Assembly (NCBI GenBank): GCA_025350965.1
Contig: JANXWV010000082.1
Coordinates: forward strand, 1-57,403
Direction: 5' to 3'
DNA from: Rhizobacter sp.
GTDB lineage: Bacteria; Pseudomonadota; Gammaproteobacteria; Burkholderiales; Burkholderiaceae_C
DNA: 57,403 nucleotides
Both the position numbers and the translations under genes were made by a program. The stretch's first letter is position 1. Each line of letters starts with the position of its first letter. The notes under the pieces were generated by a model, which saw only the letters and a program-made list of their open reading frames with translations, ran no database searches and had not been told where the DNA came from. This document shows, one piece after another, positions 43,178-52,441 of this stretch.

Positions 43178-44137
43178 CTACGCCGCTTCGCCCAGCGCCT
43201 GCCGGGTGTCGCGCGCCTGGGCCATGACCCAGTCGCAGAACTGCTGCACCTCGGGCCGCGCCCGGCTCGCGGGCGGGGCGACCAGCCAGTACAGGTACGG
43301 GCTGCTCATGCGGCCTTCCATGCCGAAGGGCTCGACCAGCTCGCCGCGTTGCAGTGCCTCGAACACGAGGGCGATGCGCCCCAGCGCCACGCCGTGTCCG
43401 GCAAGTGCCGCCTGCACCTGCTGGTAGGTGAAGTTCAGGTACAGCCAGCGCTTGGGCTCGAGCGTGGGTTGGCCGTGCAGCGTGAGCCAGCGCCGCCAGC
43501 TCAGGTACTCGGTGCTGGCCTTGGTGTCGTCTTCCTCGGCCAGCGTGTGCTGCGCCAGATCGGCCGGGGTGGCGAGCGCGGGCGCCTTGCCCCGGTGGAT
43601 CAGCTCCGCCAGCGAGCGGCTGACCATCGGCGACAACACCTCGCCGAACATCTGCTGCGCCCCCGTCGGAGCCTGCGGCGGGCTGCAGTAGCGCAGCGCG
43701 AGGTCGAGCTCGGGGTCGTCCAGGTCGGCCACCGCATCGGTGGCTGACACGCGGATGTCGATGTCGGGGTGAGCCCGCTGGAAGGCCTCGATCCGGGGCA
43801 GCAGCCACAGTGAGCCGAACGATGCGAAGGTCGTGACGCTGACCCGCTTGCGCCCGCGCTTCTCGCGGATCTGGCGCACACCCGCGTCGATCTTTTTCAG
43901 GCTGGGCTGCACGGCGAGCAGCAAGGTCTGGCCGCTTTGCGTCAGCTCGACGCGGCGCGTGCCGCGCGTGAAGAGCGCCGCGCCGAGTTCGTCTTCCAGG
44001 GTCTTGACCTGCCGGCTGATGGCCGACTGCGTGACGAACAGCTCATCGGCAGCGGCGCTGAAGCTCAAGCGCCGCGCCACCGCCTCGAAGGCGCGCAGGT
44101 TGGTCAGGGCGAGCGGGCGGCGGCTGTGCGCATTCAT
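43178..44137 (-). CDS. LysR-family regulator (GcvA-like)
   Basis: A 319-residue LysR-type regulator. The N-terminal winged HTH is NLRAFEAVARRLSFSAAADE, then LFVTQSAISRQVKTLEDELG, and the C-terminal effector domain has two Rossmann-like lobes (VSVTTFASFGSLWLLPRIEAF). SFSAAADELFVTQSAISRQ is the GcvA subgroup pattern. It is divergent from a DUF2917 gene with only 88 bp between the starts, a typical LysR-target layout, so it probably controls that gene and itself. Confidence 0.92.
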   Translation of the reverse strand: MNAHSRRPLALTNLRAFEAVARRLSFSAAADELFVTQSAISRQVKTLEDELGAALFTRGTRRVELTQSGQTLLLAVQPSLKKIDAGVRQIREKRGRKRVSVTTFASFGSLWLLPRIEAFQRAHPDIDIRVSATDAVADLDDPELDLALRYCSPPQAPTGAQQMFGEVLSPMVSRSLAELIHRGKAPALATPADLAQHTLAEEDDTKASTEYLSWRRWLTLHGQPTLEPKRWLYLNFTYQQVQAALAGHGVALGRIALVFEALQRGELVEPFGMEGRMSSPYLYWLVAPPASRARPEVQQFCDWVMAQARDTRQALGEAA

Positions 44138-44225
44138 ATCAAATCGGCATTAATTGGCGACCGTAGTTTCATTGGATTCTAAGGACGTTCTGCACGATCA
44201 TTGGCAAGTGCCTTACAGGAGATTG

Positions 44226-44669
44226 ATGATGAATGCGCAACTCAAACGGAACCGGCGTCGCTCTGTCTCTGCGGCTGCGCTGCGCCGGGTCGAGCCCGGC
44301 CAGGCGCTGCACCTGGGCCGCCTCGGCGGTGAGCTGACCGTGGTCGAAGGCCGCATCTGGCTGACGCGCGACGGCGACCTCGGCGATCACGTGGTCGAGC
44401 CGGGCCAGTGCGTGCCGCTGGCCGTGAACGACAACGCGGTGATCGAGCCGTGGCAACGCGGCGAAGGGGTGCTGCTGCGCTGGAACCCGCGCCGTCAGGG
44501 CTTGCTCGGCGCCGTCTTCGCCGGGCCCTTGCTCGGCCTGGCCTTCGCCATGCGCTTGCTTGCGGGCGGCTTTGCGGCCCTGGCGCGCAGCGCGGCCGCG
44601 AGTGCCAGCCGGGCCCAGGGCTGCATCAGCGGCGCCGACTCCATCGCCTCATCGGGCGCGCTGAAGTAG
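44226..44669 (+). CDS. DUF2917 protein
   Basis: A 147-residue protein of the DUF2917 family. Residues 15-90 form the conserved beta-rich block (HLGRLGGELTVVEGRIWLTR, DLGDHVVEPGQ, WQRGEGVLLRW). A hydrophobic Gly/Ala helix follows (LGAVFAGPLLGLAFAMRLLAG), then a conserved-looking end AQGCISGADSIASSGALK. AGGAGA lies three bases before the first of two ATGs (44226, 44229). Function unknown. It is divergent from a GcvA-like LysR gene, as commonly seen in Burkholderiales. Its last 175 bp overlap the convergent TfoX-like gene. Confidence 0.78.
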   Translation: MMNAQLKRNRRRSVSAAALRRVEPGQALHLGRLGGELTVVEGRIWLTRDGDLGDHVVEPGQCVPLAVNDNAVIEPWQRGEGVLLRWNPRRQGLLGAVFAGPLLGLAFAMRLLAGGFAALARSAAASASRAQGCISGADSIASSGALK

Positions 44670-44908
44670 CCCAGCGCCACGGCCTGCGTGGCCGCCGCAT
44701 AGACGAAGGGTTCGCTGCCCGCAGCCTCGAACTGCGGGCGCGTCATCGCGTCGATCTTCAGGTAGAGCCGCTCGCGGCTCGCGATGGCGATGAACACGTC
44801 GTCCACATAGAACCCGTGGCCGCCGAACATGCGCCGCACGCGCGGTGTGCCAACGGTGGTGAGCAGTTCGGCGCAGTGGGCAATGAACTCGGGGTGAGCG
44901 GCGGCCAT
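44495..44908 (-). CDS. TfoX N-terminal domain protein
   Basis: A 137-residue protein with the TfoX/Sxy N-terminal fold: ELLTTVGTPRVRRMFGGHGFYVDDVFIAIASRERLYLK, and FVYAAATQAVALGYFSAPDEA. The TfoX C-terminal domain is absent, and a Lys/Ala/Pro-rich basic tail (ASKRMAKARPSKGPAKTAPS) replaces it. Single-domain members are common and their role is unknown; full TfoX proteins regulate competence. The tail region is encoded opposite the end of the DUF2917 gene. Confidence 0.82.
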   Translation of the reverse strand: MAAAHPEFIAHCAELLTTVGTPRVRRMFGGHGFYVDDVFIAIASRERLYLKIDAMTRPQFEAAGSEPFVYAAATQAVALGYFSAPDEAMESAPLMQPWARLALAAALRARAAKPPASKRMAKARPSKGPAKTAPSKP

Positions 44909-44960
44909 GGCGTTCAGTCTTGCACAATGCTGGCGATCCTTCGTTCACACTGGAGCCTGC

Positions 44961-45548
44961 ATGCAGCACCCCGAGCCCGACCGCGACGCCCTGCGCAAGA
45001 AGCTGGTGAAGGCGCGCCTGGCGCTCGGCGACCGGTTGGAGCGCGCGGTGCAGCTGCAAAGCACATTGCGCGTCTGGCTGGTCGGGCGGCGCGAGAACAC
45101 CATCGGTGCGTACTGGCCGATCAAGGGCGAGTTCGACCCGCTGCCCGCGCTGTACCGCTGGGCCGAGGGCGCGCCCGAGGGCGTGACAAGGCGCATCGGC
45201 CTGCCGGTGGCCGACCGCGCGACCGGCTCGCTGCGCTTTCACGTGTGGTACCCCGGCTGCCCGATGGAGCTGGACGCGTACGACATTCCCAAGCCGAAGG
45301 ACACCGAAGAGTTCTCACCCGACATCCTGGTCGTGCCGTGTCTGGGCTTCGGCCCGGGCGGCGTGCGGCTGGGCTACGGCGGCGGCTTCTTCGACCGCAC
45401 GCTCGCGAGCCTCGAGCCGCGCCCGGTGACGGTGGGCGTGAGCTACACGCACGGCTTCTTGCCGCTGCTGCGCAGCGGGCCGAACGATGTGGAACTCGAC
45501 GCCATGCTGACCGAGGACGGCGTGATGTTCCAGCGCGAGCGGCCCTGA
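44961..45548 (+). CDS. 5-formyltetrahydrofolate cyclo-ligase
   Basis: A 195-residue ATP-dependent enzyme that turns 5-formyl-THF into 5,10-methenyl-THF, rescuing folate from a dead-end form. The signatures are the N-terminal RDALRKKLVKARLAL, and the ATP/Mg loop FGPGGVRLGYGGGFFDRTL near the end. The ATG at 44961 follows TGGAG; the upstream ATG at 44907 would overlap the divergent TfoX start. The stop is two bases before the MORN gene, so both are likely cotranscribed. A one-carbon metF operon lies 3 kb away. Confidence 0.9.
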   Translation: MQHPEPDRDALRKKLVKARLALGDRLERAVQLQSTLRVWLVGRRENTIGAYWPIKGEFDPLPALYRWAEGAPEGVTRRIGLPVADRATGSLRFHVWYPGCPMELDAYDIPKPKDTEEFSPDILVVPCLGFGPGGVRLGYGGGFFDRTLASLEPRPVTVGVSYTHGFLPLLRSGPNDVELDAMLTEDGVMFQRERP

Positions 45549-45550
45549 CC

Positions 45551-46711
45551 GTGGAATGGGTGGCAGCCAACGCGTCTGTGGTTTCGGCTGCGTTCGGCTG
45601 CTTGCTGGCCGCCGCTGCCGCCGCCCAGCCGGTGACGCCCGCAGCGCCCCCGGCGTCGGCCCCTGCCGCGAGAACCACCCTCGCCTGCCGCCCGCTGACC
45701 GACCTGGCGATGGCCGCCGACCTGAAGCTGGCCACAGCACAGTCGCAACACAAAGACGCGGCCGAGTCGAAAGAGTTGTTCGATGAAGCCATCGACGTGT
45801 GGCTGCAGGCGGTGAAAAGCTGCGATGGCCCCGAGCGCGAACGCGCCGAGCGCCACCTGCAAGACACGCGCGAGGCCGGCGCCCGCGTGGCGGCGCTGCG
45901 CGTGCCGGTGCCGGCGCCGGCGGCCAACAGCGTTGCAGCCGTCACCCCCACCGCGAGCCGCGCACCCGCCGCCACGATGCCCGCCGAGTTCGTGGCCGGT
46001 GGCACGCGCTTCATCGGCAGCTTCGCCACCGATGCGGGCGGCGCCACCTACTCCGGCACCGGCAAGGTCGTGTGGGCGAACGGCGACGTGTTCGAGGGCA
46101 CGCTCGTCAAGAACCTGCGCCACGGCCGCGGCAGGTTCGCGTGGGCCAGTGGCCAGCGCTACGAAGGCGACTGGGTCCAGGGCGTTCCAGTGGGTCAGGG
46201 CCGCATGCAGTTCGCCAACGGCAATATCTTCGATGGCGCCTTCCAGGACGGCTTGCCGAACGGCGCCGGCCGCATGCAATACGCCTCGGGCGACGCCTAC
46301 AACGGCGAGATGCTGCGCGGCGCTCCGCACGGCCGGGGCACCTACGAATGGCTCGGCGGCCAGAGGTTCGAAGGCGAGTGGCAGAGCGGCGAAGCCCAGG
46401 GCAGCGGCAAGATGCGGTTCTCGAACGGCAACACCTACGAAGGCCCGATGCTGGACGGCAAACCCCACGGCCCCGGCCGCATGGCGTTCATCTCGGGCGA
46501 CGTCTACACCGGCGGCTTCAAAGCCGGCTTTCCCGACGGCGACGGCACGTTCGTCTGGGCCAACGGCGACCAGTACACCGGCCCGTGGAAGGCCGGCCAG
46601 AAGGACGGCCCCGGCGGCCTGATGACCTGGAAGAACGGCGACCGCTGGGAAGGCAGCTACCGCGCCGACGCGCAATCGGAAGGCAAGCTCATTCGCGCGA
46701 AACGGCCTTGA
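45551..46711 (+). CDS. MORN-repeat protein, exported
   Basis: 386 residues from a GTG two bases after the cyclo-ligase stop (another GTG at 45560 is possible). The N-terminus looks like a signal peptide (VVSAAFGCLLAAAAAAQP). It is followed by an Ala/Pro linker and a helical stretch, and then from about residue 155 by nine or ten tandem MORN units of the form YxGxxxxGxxHGxGxxxxxxG (for example YEGDWVQGVPVGQGRMQFANGNIFDGAFQDGLPNG). MORN arrays bind phospholipid or proteins. Function here is unknown. The neighbouring genes give no clear clue. Confidence 0.82.
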   Translation: MEWVAANASVVSAAFGCLLAAAAAAQPVTPAAPPASAPAARTTLACRPLTDLAMAADLKLATAQSQHKDAAESKELFDEAIDVWLQAVKSCDGPERERAERHLQDTREAGARVAALRVPVPAPAANSVAAVTPTASRAPAATMPAEFVAGGTRFIGSFATDAGGATYSGTGKVVWANGDVFEGTLVKNLRHGRGRFAWASGQRYEGDWVQGVPVGQGRMQFANGNIFDGAFQDGLPNGAGRMQYASGDAYNGEMLRGAPHGRGTYEWLGGQRFEGEWQSGEAQGSGKMRFSNGNTYEGPMLDGKPHGPGRMAFISGDVYTGGFKAGFPDGDGTFVWANGDQYTGPWKAGQKDGPGGLMTWKNGDRWEGSYRADAQSEGKLIRAKRP

Positions 46712-46749
46712 TCGCACGCACTCACAACTCCACCCATCCCACCGACCCC

Positions 46750-48168
46750 ATGCACCACATCGATACCGACTATCTCGTCATCGGCAGTGGCACCAGCGGC
46801 CTGGCGTTCGCCGACACGCTGCTCACGCAGACCGATGCCCACATCACGATCGTCGACCGGCACGGCAAGCCGGGCGGGCACTGGAACGACGCGTATTCGT
46901 TCGTCACGCTGCACCAGCCGTCGGCGTTCTACGGCGTTGATTCGCTGGAGCTGGGCGGTGGCCGCCGTGACACGGTCGGCCTGAACGAAGGGTTCTACGA
47001 GCTGGCCTCCGGGCCCGAGGTCAGCGGCTACTTCGACCGTGTGATGAACCAGTGCCTGTTGCCCAGCGGCCGGGTCACGTACAAGCCACTCTCGAACTAC
47101 CTCGGTGACGGAGTGTTCGAGTCGCTGTTGTCGGGCGAGCGCACGCAGGTAAACGTGCGCAAGAAGGTCGTGGACGCGGCTTACTTCGGGCCCGCCGTTC
47201 CGGCCACGCACAAGCGCCGCTTCAAAGTGGCCGACGGCGTTCGCGTGCTGCCACCGAGCGCCCTCCCCGGCTTGTCCCACGACGCGCCCGGCGCCACCCT
47301 GCCCCGGAGCTTCGTGGTGCTCGGTGCGGGCAAGACGGCGATGGACGCGTGCATCTGGCTGATCCAGTCGGGCGCGCAGCCCGACTCCATCACCTGGGTC
47401 GTGCCGCGAGACTCCTGGCTGGTGAACCGCGTGACCACGCAGTGCGGCCCCGAGTTCTTCATGCAAGCCATCGGTGGGCAGGCCGACCAGATGGAAGCGT
47501 TAGCAACAGCCACGTCCACGGCAGACCTTTTCGCCCGCCTCGAAGCCTGCGGCGTGCTGCTGCGGGTCGACCCCACGCGCACACCGACGATGTTTCACTT
47601 TGCGACCGTCACGCCGGCCGAGGTCCAGGTGCTGCGGCGCATCCGCAATGTGGTGCGCATGGGTCGGGTGCAGGCCGTGGGCACCGACCACATGGTGCTG
47701 ACGGAAGGGCGTGTCGATGTCGAGCCCGGTACGTTGTTCGTCGACTGCACGGCATCGGCCGTCGAGCCGCGCGCTGCGCAGCCGGTGTTCCAGGGCAGCA
47801 AGGTCGTGCTGCAGTTCCTGCGGGCGCCGCAACCCGCGTTCAGCGCCGCGCTGATCGCCTACGTCGAAGCCCGCTTCGAAACCGATGAGCAGAAGAACCG
47901 GCTGTGCGGCAGCGTGCCGTTCCCGCAGACGCTCGAAGACTACCCGGGCACGATGCTCGCGAGCATGCGCAACCAGTTCCAGTGGGGACAGGACAAGGGC
48001 CTGCGCGAGTGGATACGCGGCACCCGGCTCGATGGCTTCGGAAAGTTGATGGCCAGCGCCGGGCGGGACGATGTGGAGAAGCAGGCCGTCATCACCCGCT
48101 TGAAGGAACACGCCCCTGCGGCGATGGCCAACCTGGCGCGGCTGGTGGCCGGCGCCGCATTGAATTAG
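46750..48168 (+). CDS. FAD/NAD(P)-binding oxidoreductase of unknown substrate
   Basis: A 472-residue flavoprotein. The N-terminal Rossmann motif is DYLVIGSGTSGLAFADTLL with the acidic end ITIVDRHGKPGGHWNDAYSF. A second dinucleotide site is SFVVLGAGKTAMDACIWLI, as in two-domain NAD(P)/FAD monooxygenase-like enzymes, and a final D-C-T motif is LFVDCTASA. No signal peptide. It starts 38 bp after the MORN gene. The family covers flavin monooxygenase-like proteins. The reaction cannot be assigned. Confidence 0.78.
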   Translation: MHHIDTDYLVIGSGTSGLAFADTLLTQTDAHITIVDRHGKPGGHWNDAYSFVTLHQPSAFYGVDSLELGGGRRDTVGLNEGFYELASGPEVSGYFDRVMNQCLLPSGRVTYKPLSNYLGDGVFESLLSGERTQVNVRKKVVDAAYFGPAVPATHKRRFKVADGVRVLPPSALPGLSHDAPGATLPRSFVVLGAGKTAMDACIWLIQSGAQPDSITWVVPRDSWLVNRVTTQCGPEFFMQAIGGQADQMEALATATSTADLFARLEACGVLLRVDPTRTPTMFHFATVTPAEVQVLRRIRNVVRMGRVQAVGTDHMVLTEGRVDVEPGTLFVDCTASAVEPRAAQPVFQGSKVVLQFLRAPQPAFSAALIAYVEARFETDEQKNRLCGSVPFPQTLEDYPGTMLASMRNQFQWGQDKGLREWIRGTRLDGFGKLMASAGRDDVEKQAVITRLKEHAPAAMANLARLVAGAALN

Positions 48169-48169
48169 T

Positions 48170-48196
48170 GCTCTCCCCCTTCTGGGAAGAGGGAGC
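48170..48196. repeat. GC-rich hairpin repeat, intergenic copy
   Basis: GCTCTCCCCCTTCTGG followed by GAAGAGGGAGC forms an imperfect hairpin between the flavoprotein and metF stops. It belongs to the same loose repeat family as 39728 and the uvrA elements, and may act as a bidirectional terminator. Confidence 0.5.
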
Positions 48197-48207
48197 AAAA
48201 GCGCGCT

Positions 48208-49059
48208 TCAGCCCGCCAGCCGCTTGCAGATCTCGGCCGTCAGCGGCGCCTGGTTCATCGTGTAGAAGTGCAGGCCCGGCGCGCCGCCGGCAATCAGCCG
48301 CTCGCACAGCTCGGTGACCACGTCGATGCCGAAGGCGCGGATCGACGCGGTGTCGTCCATGAAGCCTTCCATCTTGAGCGCCACCCAGCGTGGGATCTCG
48401 ATGCCGTCGCGCTGCGCGAACTGGGCGATCTTGGCGTAGTTGTGAAACGGCATGATGCCCGGCACCACCGGCGCCAGCGCGCCGAGCTTGCGGGTCTCTG
48501 CGACGAAGTGGAAGTACGCGTCCGGGTTGAAGAAGAACTGCGTGATTGCCGAGTTGGCACCGGCGTTCACCTTGTCCACGTAGTGGTTCAGGTCGCGCGC
48601 GGCGTAGCGCTGCTCGGGGTGGTATTCGGGGTAGGCGGCGACCTCGATGTGCCAGTCGGCGCCCTGCGTTTCGCGCACGTAGCGCACCAGGTCGGCGGCG
48701 AAGCGGAAGTCGCCCGCCATGTGCGTGCCGCTGGGCATGTCGCCGCGCAACGCGACGAGGCGGTGGATGTTCTGCGCACGGTAGGTGGCCAGGATCTCGG
48801 CAAGCCCGTCGCGCGTGGACCCCACGCACGACAGGTGGGGCGCGGCCTCGAAACCGGCAGCGGCAATCGCGGTAACGGTGTTCAAGGTCTTCTCGCGGGT
48901 GGAGCCGCCGGCGCCGTACGTGACGCTGAAGAACTCGGGGTTCAATGCGCCGAGTTGCTTCACCACGTCGCGCAACTTCTCGTCGCCGACGGGTGTGTTG
49001 GGCGGGAAGAACTCGAAGCTGATCGGCACCGGGTTGGCGCTGTGGTCACTGGCGCTCAT
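48208..49059 (-). CDS. metF: Methylenetetrahydrofolate reductase
   Basis: A 283-residue FAD enzyme that reduces 5,10-methylene-THF to 5-methyl-THF, the methyl donor for methionine synthesis. Motifs: ISFEFFPPNTPVGDEKL with the catalytic Glu, FFSVTYGAGGSTREKT, HLSCVGSTRDGLAEIL, LVALRGDMPSGT, AITQFFFNPDAYF and GIMPFHNYAKI. The length is normal. Its ATG overlaps the stop of the TlyA gene. The operon ahcY-tlyA-metF joins recycling of SAH with supply of new methyl groups. Confidence 0.96.
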   Translation of the reverse strand: MSASDHSANPVPISFEFFPPNTPVGDEKLRDVVKQLGALNPEFFSVTYGAGGSTREKTLNTVTAIAAAGFEAAPHLSCVGSTRDGLAEILATYRAQNIHRLVALRGDMPSGTHMAGDFRFAADLVRYVRETQGADWHIEVAAYPEYHPEQRYAARDLNHYVDKVNAGANSAITQFFFNPDAYFHFVAETRKLGALAPVVPGIMPFHNYAKIAQFAQRDGIEIPRWVALKMEGFMDDTASIRAFGIDVVTELCERLIAGGAPGLHFYTMNQAPLTAEICKRLAG

Positions 49060-49835
49060 CCCGCCTCTCCTTCAGGTGATGCCGGGGCCGTGGCCCAGAC
49101 GAAGAACTCGCGGTTGCCGTCGCCGCCGGTGACGGTGCTCGCGAAGTAGTCGCGCACGCGCAGGCCGAGCGCGGCGCAGGCTGTGCGAATGCGCGTTTCG
49201 ACCACGGCGTAAGCGGCCGCGTCTTTGACGAGGCCGCCCTTGCCGATGTCGACCGGCTGAAGCTCGAACTGCGGCTTGACCAGCAGCAGCGCCTGGCCCT
49301 CGGGCACGAGAAAGCGCGCGATGGTCGGCAACACGTGCGTGAGCGAGATGAAAGACACATCGGCCACCACCACCCCGAAGCTGTGCGGCGCGTGGCCGGC
49401 TTCGAAGTCGGAGCCGGCCACGTCGCGCGCGTTCAGGCCTTCGAAGGTCTGCACGCGCTCGTCGATGCTCAAGGCTTGCGCCAGTTGCGCGCGGCCGACT
49501 TCGATGCCGACCACGCTCGCCGCACCGCGTTGCAACAGCACATCGGTGAAGCCGCCGGTGCCCTGGCCCACGTCGAGGCAGGCCATGCCTTCGATGGGAA
49601 ACGCGCAGCGCGCAAGCGCAGCGTCGAGCTTGAGCCCGCCACGCGACACGAAGCGCAACTCCGCGTCGTCGGTCACTTCGACCTGGCAGTTTTCCGGCAG
49701 GTCTTCACCGGCCTTGCGCGGCACGGCCCAGCCCTTCGGGCCAAGCCAGCGCACGCCGCCGCCATCGATCAATCGCTGCGCAGCCGATCGGGTAGGAGCA
49801 AGGCCCCTCTGTAGAACTAGTTGGTCAGCACGCAT
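49056..49835 (-). CDS. tlyA: TlyA-type RNA 2'-O-methyltransferase (S4 + FtsJ domains)
   Basis: 259 residues. The S4 RNA-binding domain is first (RADQLVLQRGLAPTRSAAQRLIDGGGVRW), then an FtsJ/RrmJ-like Rossmann methyltransferase with LDAALARCAF, the SAM loop CLDVGQGTGGFTDVLLQRGA (the usual A-S is Q-G), VVADVSFISLTHVLP, and LLVKPQFELQP with the catalytic Lys. TlyA proteins methylate rRNA and use SAM, giving SAH. This fits its place between ahcY, which removes SAH, and metF. The gap of 88 bp to ahcY contains an interspersed repeat. Confidence 0.9.
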   Translation of the reverse strand: MRADQLVLQRGLAPTRSAAQRLIDGGGVRWLGPKGWAVPRKAGEDLPENCQVEVTDDAELRFVSRGGLKLDAALARCAFPIEGMACLDVGQGTGGFTDVLLQRGAASVVGIEVGRAQLAQALSIDERVQTFEGLNARDVAGSDFEAGHAPHSFGVVVADVSFISLTHVLPTIARFLVPEGQALLLVKPQFELQPVDIGKGGLVKDAAAYAVVETRIRTACAALGLRVRDYFASTVTGGDGNREFFVWATAPASPEGEAG

Positions 49836-49865
49836 CGATGTGAGATCAAGCTACTCACGGCGGAC

Positions 49866-49922
49866 GGGTTTCCCGGCCGCCAGCGAGGCGCCCCATGGGG
49901 GCAAGAGCGAAGCGACAGGGGG
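49866..49922. repeat. GC-rich interspersed repeat between ahcY and tlyA
   Basis: The stretch with GGCGCCCCATGGGGGC next to AAGAGCGAAGCGACAGGGGG resembles a repeat that is frequent between genes in Burkholderiales (CCCCCTGTCGCTTCGCTCTT...GGGGCGCC). It forms a small hairpin just after the ahcY stop and may cause partial termination. The assignment is from memory of the pattern. Confidence 0.45.
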
Positions 49923-49923
49923 C

Positions 49924-51351
<1,428 letters not shown>

Positions 51352-51414
51352 GGTTCAGGCTCCGTTTGAATGAAGGTGCCCGCACGCATGAACTGTCAAG
51401 GGAGGAGTTCGGCA

Positions 51415-51445
51415 CTCACCCACGAAGAACCATCGTGCGGGTGAG
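51415..51445 (-). promoter_or_regulatory. Hairpin competing with the 3' end of the SAH riboswitch
   Basis: Arms 51440-51445 with 51415-51420 (CTCACC/GGTGAG on the minus strand) and 51433-51437 with 51421-51425 form an 11-bp stem with a 2-nt bulge. The CTCACC strand belongs to the riboswitch 3' strand GCGCTCACC, so the two structures exclude each other. It is a likely expression platform element. No T-tract follows, which argues against plain termination. Confidence 0.55.
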
Positions 51446-51526
51446 CGCGGTTGCAAATGCATCTTTGCAAACATCTCCGAGCCTGGGGGCGCCTCGAATG
51501 GGCGCGCCTCGCAACGCTCCTCGGAA
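51438..51526 (-). promoter_or_regulatory. S-adenosylhomocysteine (SAH) riboswitch
   Basis: The minus-strand leader of ahcY contains the SAH aptamer landmarks in order. CCGAGGAGCGTTGC comes first, a variable hairpin follows (GGCGCGCCCATTCGAGGCGCC), then CAGGCTCGGA closes the first stem with CCGAG. After a short loop, TTTGCAACCGCGCTCACC provides the pseudoknot strand pairing with GAGCG. It lies about 90-170 nt before the ahcY ATG. SAH riboswitches are known upstream of ahcY in betaproteobacteria and turn expression on when SAH accumulates. Confidence 0.88.
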
Positions 51527-51589
51527 AGTGCAGTGATTGTAGACGCGCTCCGATGATCGGCGTCATGACCCTTGTGCAAGACTCGGCAA

Positions 51590-52441
51590 ATGCGACCCGT
51601 TTCATGCCAGCCCTGGGCCGACGCGCCGAGCGCCGCACTGCAGCGCGTGCGCGGCGTGCTGACGGACATCGACGACACGCTCACCACCCACGGTTCCATC
51701 ACAAAGGACGCGCTCGACGCGCTGCTCCGACTGCGCGGCGCCGGCCTGAACGTGATCGCCATCACCGGGCGGCCGATGGGCTGGAGCGAGCCCTTCGCCC
51801 GCGCGCCCGCCGAAGGCGGCTGGCCGGTCGAGGCCATCGTGGCCGAGAGCGGCGCGGTGGCGATGTTCCGCGAACACGGGGTTCCATGCACCGAGTACGT
51901 GCAACCGGCAAGCACGCGCGCGAGCAACGCGCTGCGCCTGCGCGACCTGGCAGCGCAGGTGCTGCGCGAGGTACCGGGCGCCACGCTCGCACGCGACAGC
52001 GCCGGCCGCGTGACCGACATCGCCGTCGACCACAGCGAGTTCGCGAAGCTCGACGCCGAGCAGATCGCGCGAGTGGTTGCGGTAATGGAGGCGGCCGGCG
52101 CGCACGCCACCGTCAGCTCGATCCACATCAACGGCTGGTTCGGCGACCACACCAAGCTCAGCGGCGCACGCTGGGCGGTGCAGCGCGTGCTGGGCAGCGT
52201 GCTCGACGACGAGGTGGATCGCTGGGTCTACGTCGGCGACTCGACCAACGACCAACTGATGTTCGGCCACTTCCCGCTCAGCGTCGGCGTGGCGAACGTC
52301 ATCGACTTCGCCGCCACGCTGAACCTGTGGCCGGCCTACATCACCGCGTCAGCGCGCGGCGCGGGCTTCGCCGAAGTGGCGGCGCGGCTGATCGGGGTGG
52401 CAAAGCATCACGCGGACACACCCGTCAAAGCACCTCGTTGA
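51590..52441 (+). CDS. HAD-superfamily phosphatase (HAD-IIB-like)
   Basis: A 283-residue HAD hydrolase. Motif I is VLTDIDDTLTTHG (Asp26, Asp28, Thr30), motif II the T in NVIAITGRPM, motif III Lys in DHTKLSGARWAV, and motif IV VYVGDSTNDQLMF. The C2B-type cap lies between motifs II and III (ESGAVAMFREHG...). This group acts on sugar phosphates such as mannosyl-3-phosphoglycerate or sucrose phosphate. The ATG at 51590 is preferred over an in-frame TTG at 51572. Its end overlaps the convergent transglutaminase gene by 17 bp. Confidence 0.85.
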   Translation: MRPVSCQPWADAPSAALQRVRGVLTDIDDTLTTHGSITKDALDALLRLRGAGLNVIAITGRPMGWSEPFARAPAEGGWPVEAIVAESGAVAMFREHGVPCTEYVQPASTRASNALRLRDLAAQVLREVPGATLARDSAGRVTDIAVDHSEFAKLDAEQIARVVAVMEAAGAHATVSSIHINGWFGDHTKLSGARWAVQRVLGSVLDDEVDRWVYVGDSTNDQLMFGHFPLSVGVANVIDFAATLNLWPAYITASARGAGFAEVAARLIGVAKHHADTPVKAPR

